DNA from: Enterococcus sp. BWB1-3
GTDB lineage: Bacteria > Bacillota > Bacilli > Lactobacillales > Enterococcaceae
Assembly: GCF_016745275.1 (NCBI RefSeq)
Contig: NZ_JADOEP010000012.1
Coordinates: 1 to 32,896, forward strand
DNA: 32,896 bases
Direction: 5' to 3'
Part shown: positions 28,696 through 32,896 of the stretch, in pieces
Layout of the letters: each line of letters starts with the position of its first letter
Numbering within the stretch: the stretch's first letter is position 1
Program-made: the position numbers and the translations under genes
Notes under the pieces: generated by a model
Databases searched by the model: none
What the model saw: only the letters and a program-made list of their open reading frames with translations
Told to the model about the DNA's origin: nothing

Positions 28696-29640
28696 ATGGT
28701 AAAAAGACTTATTAGTGCAAGTTACAGTGATATTTCAAAAATGTCAGCCAGTGAACTGAAACAGTCAATTAAGGCAAGTGAAGGCCGAACAATTCTGGCT
28801 GAAAATGTAGTAATTGCTTCTCCTCAGGCGGGAGATATTACGAATGCAGAAGTGGCAGCTGCCTATAGTGCTGATTTGATTCTGTTAAATGCTTTTGACT
28901 GCTTTAATCCAATTGTACAGGGATTGCCTGGAATGAATGAGGCGAAAGTATTTGATTATCTTCAACATCCGGAAAAAAATAAAGAAAATCCAATTGCTGA
29001 GTTAAAAAAGCTGGTTGGACGACCAATTGGCGTCAATCTGGAACCTGTAGATTCAGATTCCGAAATGTTTAGTGAAAAGCTTGAAATTTCTGCAGGGAGA
29101 ACAAGTTCAAAAGAATCGATTCAAAGAGCAGAAGAGCTAGGTATAGATTTTATCTGTTTGACTGGTAATCCAGGTACAGGTGTAACAAATAAACAAATTG
29201 CGAAAGCAGTAGCTGTAGCAAAAGAAAATTTCTCCGGACTTGTAATTGCAGGGAAAATGCATAGTGCCGGTTCAGAGGAGCCTGTTGTTTCAAGTGAAGC
29301 AGTTGAAGCATATGCGAAAGCAGGAGCGGATATTCTATTACTTCCTGCAGTTGGAACAGTTCCGGGCTTTACCGAAGATAATTTGAAAGAAGCAGTTGCT
29401 ATAGCAAAAAAATACAACTTGTTGACTATGTCTGCGATTGGAACGAGTCAGGAAAGTGCGAATAAAGAAACGATTCGCCAAATTGCATTAATTAACAAAA
29501 TTTGCGGAGTGGACATTCAGCATATTGGGGATGCTGGCTATGGCGGTTTGGCACCGGCTGAAAATATTTATGAAATGTCTATAGCAATCAGAGGAATGCG
29601 CCACACCATTAATCGGATGGCTCGATCAGTAAACAGATAG
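28696..29640 (+). CDS. TIM-barrel-like protein of unknown function (DUF7916-like)
   Basis: This 314-aa protein reads like a (beta/alpha)8 barrel: strands such as TILAENVVIASPQAGD, LILLNAFDCFNPIVQG, RPIGVNLEPVDSD, DFICLTGNPGTGVTNKQI and DILLLPAVGTVPGFTED follow one another with helices between. The C-terminal part IQHIGDAGYGGLAPAENIYE and RHTINRMARSVNR is highly characteristic. I believe the family is catalogued as DUF7916, and some annotations call it PEP phosphonomutase- or haloacid dehalogenase-like; I cannot confirm this. No signal or membrane segment is seen. The glycine-rich loops suggest a phosphate-containing ligand. It is monocistronic, with GGGAGG before the ATG and the terminator at 29650. 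Confidence 0.75.
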   Translation: MVKRLISASYSDISKMSASELKQSIKASEGRTILAENVVIASPQAGDITNAEVAAAYSADLILLNAFDCFNPIVQGLPGMNEAKVFDYLQHPEKNKENPIAELKKLVGRPIGVNLEPVDSDSEMFSEKLEISAGRTSSKESIQRAEELGIDFICLTGNPGTGVTNKQIAKAVAVAKENFSGLVIAGKMHSAGSEEPVVSSEAVEAYAKAGADILLLPAVGTVPGFTEDNLKEAVAIAKKYNLLTMSAIGTSQESANKETIRQIALINKICGVDIQHIGDAGYGGLAPAENIYEMSIAIRGMRHTINRMARSVNR

Positions 29641-29649
29641 AAAAAAATT

Positions 29650-29690
29650 ATGAGTATGGATCAAAAAAAGATCTGTACTCATTTTCTATT
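29650..29690 (+). terminator. terminator after the TIM-barrel-like gene
   Basis: ATGAGTA (29650-29656) pairs with TACTCAT (29676-29682), with an inner GATC/GATC pair around an A7 loop, and TTTTCTATTT follows. It starts 10 bases after the stop. Confidence 0.85.
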
Positions 29691-29701
29691 TATAGAATTT
29701 G

Positions 29702-29838
29702 GAATTTACCTGCTTGTCACTAAGAACCCTATTATATCAGTAGCTGCAGAAGCTATTTTCTAAACAAATGCAATACACTTCGAAATACTGTTAGTTTAAT
29801 AATTTTTTGTATCAGTTTCTAAAATTGGGGGTAAATTC
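29702..29838 (+). repeat. 137-bp MITE-like element, copy B
   Basis: This is the second copy of the element at 159-295, equal in length and in the same orientation. Its termini GAATTTACC and GGTAAATTC are perfect inverted repeats of 9 bp. It lies between the terminator of the TIM-barrel-like gene and the promoter of the TetR pseudogene, whose -35 box begins 15 bases after the element ends. It may therefore have brought or altered promoter sequence. Confidence 0.75.
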
Positions 29839-29852
29839 AAATACAGAATGAA

Positions 29853-29880
29853 TTGACAGAAAAGCGAAGTAGGTTATAAT
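29853..29880 (+). promoter_or_regulatory. strong near-consensus promoter
   Basis: A perfect TTGACA (29853-29858) and a perfect TATAAT (29875-29880) are 16 bp apart, the best promoter match in the window. It reads into the TetR pseudogene and then the small membrane protein gene. Confidence 0.8.
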
Positions 29881-29918
29881 TATGTTGTGAACGAAAATAT
29901 TTTTTTATTCATAACATA
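29881..29918. promoter_or_regulatory. inverted repeat at the start site, likely repressor operator
   Basis: TATGTTGTGAA (29881-29891) and TTCATAACATA (29908-29918) are inverted copies with one mismatch, 16 bases apart. The left arm starts directly after the -10 box. This is where a TetR-type repressor would block its own promoter, and the gene that follows is a TetR remnant. Confidence 0.55.
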
Positions 29919-29930
29919 GGAAAAGAGTGT

Positions 29931-30462
29931 ATGTCCAGAGGTAGAAAAGGTACTATATGAAGGACAGACTATGTGTGGAATGTAAAAAAGATGGAGATTG
30001 TTTGGTTATAAAAAAATGAGTATCAGCGATGTAACTTCGGCTATAGGAACTTCAACAGAAGCTTTTTACTTGCTTTATCCTTCGTCTGTGATACTTTAAT
30101 TCGTGTTTAAGAACGATTGAAGAGGCGGTCCTAAAAATAATTAGATTTATTAAATCTATGGAATAGCAGTTTCAGGAATATGAACGTACACCATTTCTCT
30201 ATGATTTCGGTTCTCCGGCTTTTCTCTCATTTTTAAATAGAATTCCTGCAGAAGAAGTGGAAAAAATGAGATTTGACAGTAAATCATTCTTTTTTTAATG
30301 GTTAAAGAAGCCAGCCTGAAATTGAAAATAGACAGGGAGAGGGTTTACGCAGTTTCAAGTACATTATTATTTACTGTAGAGATGAAGAAGCAATTGAGCC
30401 GCAGATCCAGAGAAATATTTATGTTCATTTTAAACAGTATGATTGATGATTTGTTTGAGTAA
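29931..30462 (+). pseudogene. TetR/AcrR-family repressor, degenerate
   Basis: AGGAAAAGAG precedes ATG at 29931 (MSRGRKGTI, then a stop). Other frames carry the remaining parts in order: CKKDGDCLVIKK; the helix-turn-helix MSISDVTSAIGTSTEAFYLL; IEEAVLKIIRFIKSME, a TAG where a Q codon would fit, then QFQEYERTPFLYDFGSPAF and NRIPAEEVEKMRFDSKSF; and the last helix VYAVSSTLLFTVEMKKQLSR to MIDDLFE and TAA at 30460-30462. The total length corresponds to about 178 codons, the usual TetR size. At least three frameshifts and one nonsense codon make it non-functional. It keeps a strong promoter and operator, so the downstream gene may have lost repression. Confidence 0.8.
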
Positions 30463-30513
30463 AAACAGAAACATGGTTGAAGAAAAATTAATAAATGAAA
30501 AGAGGAGAAATTG

Positions 30514-30777
30514 ATGAAGGAACAAAAAGAAGATTCATTATTTAGTGTACTGGATGATGCTCAGGAAATAATTCAAAAATCCATTGGAATGAATATCAGA
30601 CTTCCGAAGCCTGGAAAAAGATCATTGGAAATAAGCACCATTACAAATGGTATAGTTGGAGCAAGTCTAGTAGCTTACGGGTTGCTTTCATCTCGTAAGT
30701 GGACGATAATTTTAGGTGCAGCTGGAATTGCGAGCAGCATGGTGATGAATCAGGAAGCAAAGAGAGTACGGAAATAA
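30514..30777 (+). CDS. small membrane protein of unknown function
   Basis: From ATG at 30514 the protein is 87 aa. The first 45 residues are charged (KEDSLFSVLDDAQEIIQKSI), followed by two short hydrophobic segments: ITNGIVGASLVAYGLLSS (about 47-64) and WTIILGAAGIASSMVM (about 67-82), with a basic tail QEAKRVRK. This suggests a two-helix membrane hairpin with a cytoplasmic N-terminal tail. AGAGGAGA gives better spacing to this ATG than to the TTG just before it. It lies 51 bases after the TetR remnant with no terminator between, so it was probably the co-transcribed gene or regulated target. The family is not recognised. Confidence 0.65.
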   Translation: MKEQKEDSLFSVLDDAQEIIQKSIGMNIRLPKPGKRSLEISTITNGIVGASLVAYGLLSSRKWTIILGAAGIASSMVMNQEAKRVRK

Positions 30778-30785
30778 TATAGGCT

Positions 30786-30827
30786 AAAAACACTGTTTTC
30801 ATCTTAAATGAAAACAGTGTTTTTTTC
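30786..30827. terminator. bidirectional terminator between convergent genes
   Basis: A 17-bp perfect stem (AAAAACACTGTTTTCAT at 30786-30802, its complement at 30808-30824) with a 5-base loop has T-runs on both strands. It serves the small membrane protein gene and the minus-strand PEPCK-like gene. Confidence 0.95.
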
Positions 30828-30845
30828 TTCACAATGGGACATTCG

Positions 30846-32507
30846 TTATTTTTTAGAAGTAAAGTCACTCAAAGATACCATGATTTTTTTCAATAGCTGA
30901 ATAGTTTCGTATGGAAGTGCGTTGTAACCTGCCAACAGCTTTTGCTGTTCTTCTAGAAACGCAAGTCGATCTGCCAGATGACAGTAAATTTTGTTTAGAT
31001 AGGTCTGATCTGAAAAATCTGGAAGATAATCCGGAATCGGAAGGTAAAACATACCTGAGATTGGAGAGAAAGGAACAAACTCAGTCTGTTCTTCTATAAT
31101 TTGTTCAATACTGTCCAATGTCTGTTTGACAGTAATTTTCTTTCCGTTAAAGTGCCCAGTATTTAAAATATAGCAGGAGATTTTATCTTCAAATAAAGTT
31201 AGAAAGTCCTGATAGTCTTCTGCCAGAGGATAACATCTAAAGGGGTTGGCAAATGGTTCAATAACTAGTTGCCCCTCGTCCGTTTTTTCTGTTAAGTGTT
31301 CAGCATTTGATCGTTTTGTAGCCAAAGTAACACCAAAAAGGGCGGCAAGCTGAGCATTGTCCACTCTTACAACCGGAGGAAGACTGTCATCTTTCATGAT
31401 CCAATAAACTGCATCAATTTTTTCAGCAAAATAATTTTTTCTGTTTGGAGTAGCTAAATGTGATTTGACTGTTCTGCCATTGCCGTTTCGAACATCTTCC
31501 GTTACTAAAACTTTCTTGCCGTTCTCATTTAAGGTGACACCTACATTCTGACAGGTTAGAAAATGCTTAACAGCTGGATTATTCATTGGATAATCTTGTG
31601 TCTTATCGAAATAGGAGGGCTCTAATGCAATTGAGGAACCGTGTTTTTTTGAAATGATAAAGGCATCGTCATGAAGTACCGTGACAGGCTGATTATGATA
31701 GCTTGCCAAAGTAATTGTTGACTTACCGGAACCGGAAAGTCCAAAAGCTGCCATTGTATAAGTACGACTATTTAATTGAAACTGTTTCATTCCACCGTGA
31801 CAGGCAACATAGCCGTTTCTATGAGCAATGGACCAGCTGAGTGTTAAAGCAGCCTTTTTTAATTCGCCAAAATATCGTAAACCTAGTATGGCAGCTGTAT
31901 TATGAAGCGAATCAATCAGGACAAGACCATTTGGAAAATCTGGGTGTACCCAGTCAGGATCAGCCAGCAGAAAAAGGTCAGGTTCGTTGTAAAGAACAGA
32001 GTCCTGGTATCTCTTTTGATATTCGAAATCAAAAAATTGAAAATTTAGTAAATAAGAATAAAGATTTCCTTCAAATCCTTTTGGCAGCAAAAGATGTCCC
32101 TGAAGCATAAACTCTTTTGCAAGACCTATTCCTACAGAAGAATGATAGCATTCCTTTTTTCCAAGTTTATAAACAGCTTCGCGAAGAATTCTGCTGTAAT
32201 ATTCTTCATCTATTCCAGGCTGGCCGATAATTCGGCGGGCGGATGCAGTTCTTCCGACTATTTCTCCGTCATTTGTGACAAGAATCTTACTGTTTTCAGG
32301 TAAACCGAATAAATCAGGCTGATCGATCGGTAAATCTGTGACGATTGTTCCGGGAGACTGTTGTGCCAACCGATAAGCCTGAGCAATTGTTGTAACTTCA
32401 GTTACGTTATTGGCATAAAAGGAAGTTTCAATTATACTTTTGATTTTTGAGAAAAACGGATTCGATTTTGTGATATCTTGAAGATTGTATTTTCTGATGG
32501 TGCTCAT
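30846..32507 (-). CDS. divergent ATP-type PEP carboxykinase homologue
   Basis: From ATG at 32507 the protein is 553 aa; the longer upstream frame is rejected because AAAGGAG stands 9 bases before this ATG. Homology to PckA is seen in LRYFGELKKAALTLS (about 210-224, canonical YAGEMKK), VACHGGMKQF with H237 (canonical MHCSANVG), the P-loop GLSGSGKST at 256-264 and VLHDDAFII with D280-D281 (canonical GDDEHGW). Several canonical active-site elements are altered or not found, including the EHGW part of kinase-2 and the arginine segments for oxaloacetate. It probably binds and hydrolyses or transfers from ATP, but classical oxaloacetate-to-PEP conversion is doubtful. Standard annotation would call it phosphoenolpyruvate carboxykinase (ATP). 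Confidence 0.75.
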   Translation of the reverse strand: MSTIRKYNLQDITKSNPFFSKIKSIIETSFYANNVTEVTTIAQAYRLAQQSPGTIVTDLPIDQPDLFGLPENSKILVTNDGEIVGRTASARRIIGQPGIDEEYYSRILREAVYKLGKKECYHSSVGIGLAKEFMLQGHLLLPKGFEGNLYSYLLNFQFFDFEYQKRYQDSVLYNEPDLFLLADPDWVHPDFPNGLVLIDSLHNTAAILGLRYFGELKKAALTLSWSIAHRNGYVACHGGMKQFQLNSRTYTMAAFGLSGSGKSTITLASYHNQPVTVLHDDAFIISKKHGSSIALEPSYFDKTQDYPMNNPAVKHFLTCQNVGVTLNENGKKVLVTEDVRNGNGRTVKSHLATPNRKNYFAEKIDAVYWIMKDDSLPPVVRVDNAQLAALFGVTLATKRSNAEHLTEKTDEGQLVIEPFANPFRCYPLAEDYQDFLTLFEDKISCYILNTGHFNGKKITVKQTLDSIEQIIEEQTEFVPFSPISGMFYLPIPDYLPDFSDQTYLNKIYCHLADRLAFLEEQQKLLAGYNALPYETIQLLKKIMVSLSDFTSKK

Positions 32508-32586
32508 AAATAACACTCCTTTCGTCAGGTTTAATTCTAGTTTATCATAAGAATAACAGTTTTGTATGCGTTTTCTATAAAAAAAT

Positions 32587-32614
32587 AATATAGTTTCTCT
32601 AGGCAAAAAAACAA
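32587..32614 (-). promoter_or_regulatory. candidate promoter of the PEPCK-like gene
   Basis: On the minus strand TTGTTT (32614-32609) and TATATT (32592-32587) are 16 bp apart. The leader before the ATG would be about 70 bases. It overlaps a plus-strand promoter at 32600-32628, so the two may compete. Confidence 0.45.
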
Positions 32615-32628
32615 AGTATTAGTATAAT
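32600..32628 (+). promoter_or_regulatory. candidate rightward promoter
   Basis: TAGGCA (32600-32605, four of six matches) and a perfect TATAAT (32623-32628) are 17 bp apart. It would transcribe the structured segment up to the right edge. Confidence 0.45.
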
Positions 32629-32634
32629 GAAAAT

Positions 32635-32896
32635 GAGAAGGAATAAAATAATTCAGTGAATTCTATAGTTCACACAAGTTTAAAAGAGAAAAAATTCTAT
32701 ACTGAATTCCCGGTTGATGATTCTTTGTGATTTCACCCCGTAACAATCATTGTATCTACGGTTCTCGCCGGACTGCGATCCTCGATACAAATGCGTTTAT
32801 GAGAAGCCGAAACGTGTTGGCAGCCGGACTGTCCGAAAGAAAGCAAATAATCTACCAAACAGAGCTAAAGATTATTTGCTAACAAAAATTAAAAGG
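32635..32896 (+). other. structured non-coding segment at right edge
   Basis: No protein frame with a ribosome binding site is present. The segment has several potential stems: TTGTATC (32750-32756) with GATACAA (32784-32790), the tight CGGA/TCCG near 32826-32835, and a perfect 12-bp hairpin AGCAAATAATCT/AGATTATTTGCT (32842-32853, 32869-32880). GCCGGACTG occurs twice (32767-32775 and 32823-32831) and the GC content is clearly above its surroundings. It may be the 5' leader of a gene beyond the window or a small RNA. I do not recognise the family. Confidence 0.4.

Overview
The window is low-GC Firmicutes DNA, most likely from the genus Enterococcus or a close relative in Enterococcaceae. The main reason is a complete nine-gene V-type ATPase operon in the order ntpF-I-K-E-C-G-A-B-D. 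Its subunit lengths and key residues match, position for position, what I remember of the Na+-translocating ATPase of Enterococcus hirae. Strong Shine-Dalgarno sequences, several TTG/GTG starts, Rgg-type regulation and a FemX/MurM-like ligase fit the same group. Species cannot be decided from the sequence alone. There are no rRNA or tRNA genes, no insertion sequence and no CRISPR array.

Layout. (1) 1-4823: a terminator, a 137-bp MITE-like element, a cytoplasmic transglutaminase-like protein, a structured region with a strong promoter that may make a small RNA, an Rgg-family regulator starting at TTG, and about 0.9 kb of decayed DNA. (2) 4824-11883: a GNAT acetyltransferase, a UbiA/MenA-type prenyltransferase, an LD-carboxypeptidase (MccF/S66) and a FemX-like peptidoglycan aminoacyltransferase. 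They are separated by long non-coding stretches with repeat blocks, a perfect 16-bp hairpin and gene remnants. A 49-aa protein on the minus strand and a universal stress protein follow. (3) 11884-21291: a broken small gene, then the ntp operon from an extended -10 promoter with a leader of about 190 nt. (4) 21292-28385: a stand-alone LysR-type DNA-binding domain, an AI-2E family permease, a secreted DUF1002 protein, undecaprenyl-diphosphatase (uppP), a 39-bp tandem repeat array and rqcH/fbpA. (5) 28386-32896: a TIM-barrel-like protein of unknown role, the second MITE-like copy, a degenerate TetR repressor gene with an intact promoter and operator, a small membrane protein, a divergent ATP-type PEP carboxykinase homologue, and a structured leader running off the right edge.

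How the genes fit together. The ntp operon encodes the soluble catalytic head (A, B), central stalk (D, G), attachment subunit (C), peripheral stalks (E, F), and the membrane ring and stator (K, I) of a sodium pump. Several other genes act on the cell wall: uppP, the FemX-like ligase, the LD-carboxypeptidase and possibly the DUF1002 protein. The intergenic DNA is unusual. Four loci share one diverged repeat family, two identical-length MITE-like elements lie 29.5 kb apart, and at least three small genes are visibly decaying.

I found no convincing undescribed multi-gene system. The best leads are the two repeat families, the repressor pseudogene that keeps its operator, the small-RNA candidate beside rgg, the LysR domain-only protein and the non-canonical PEPCK.
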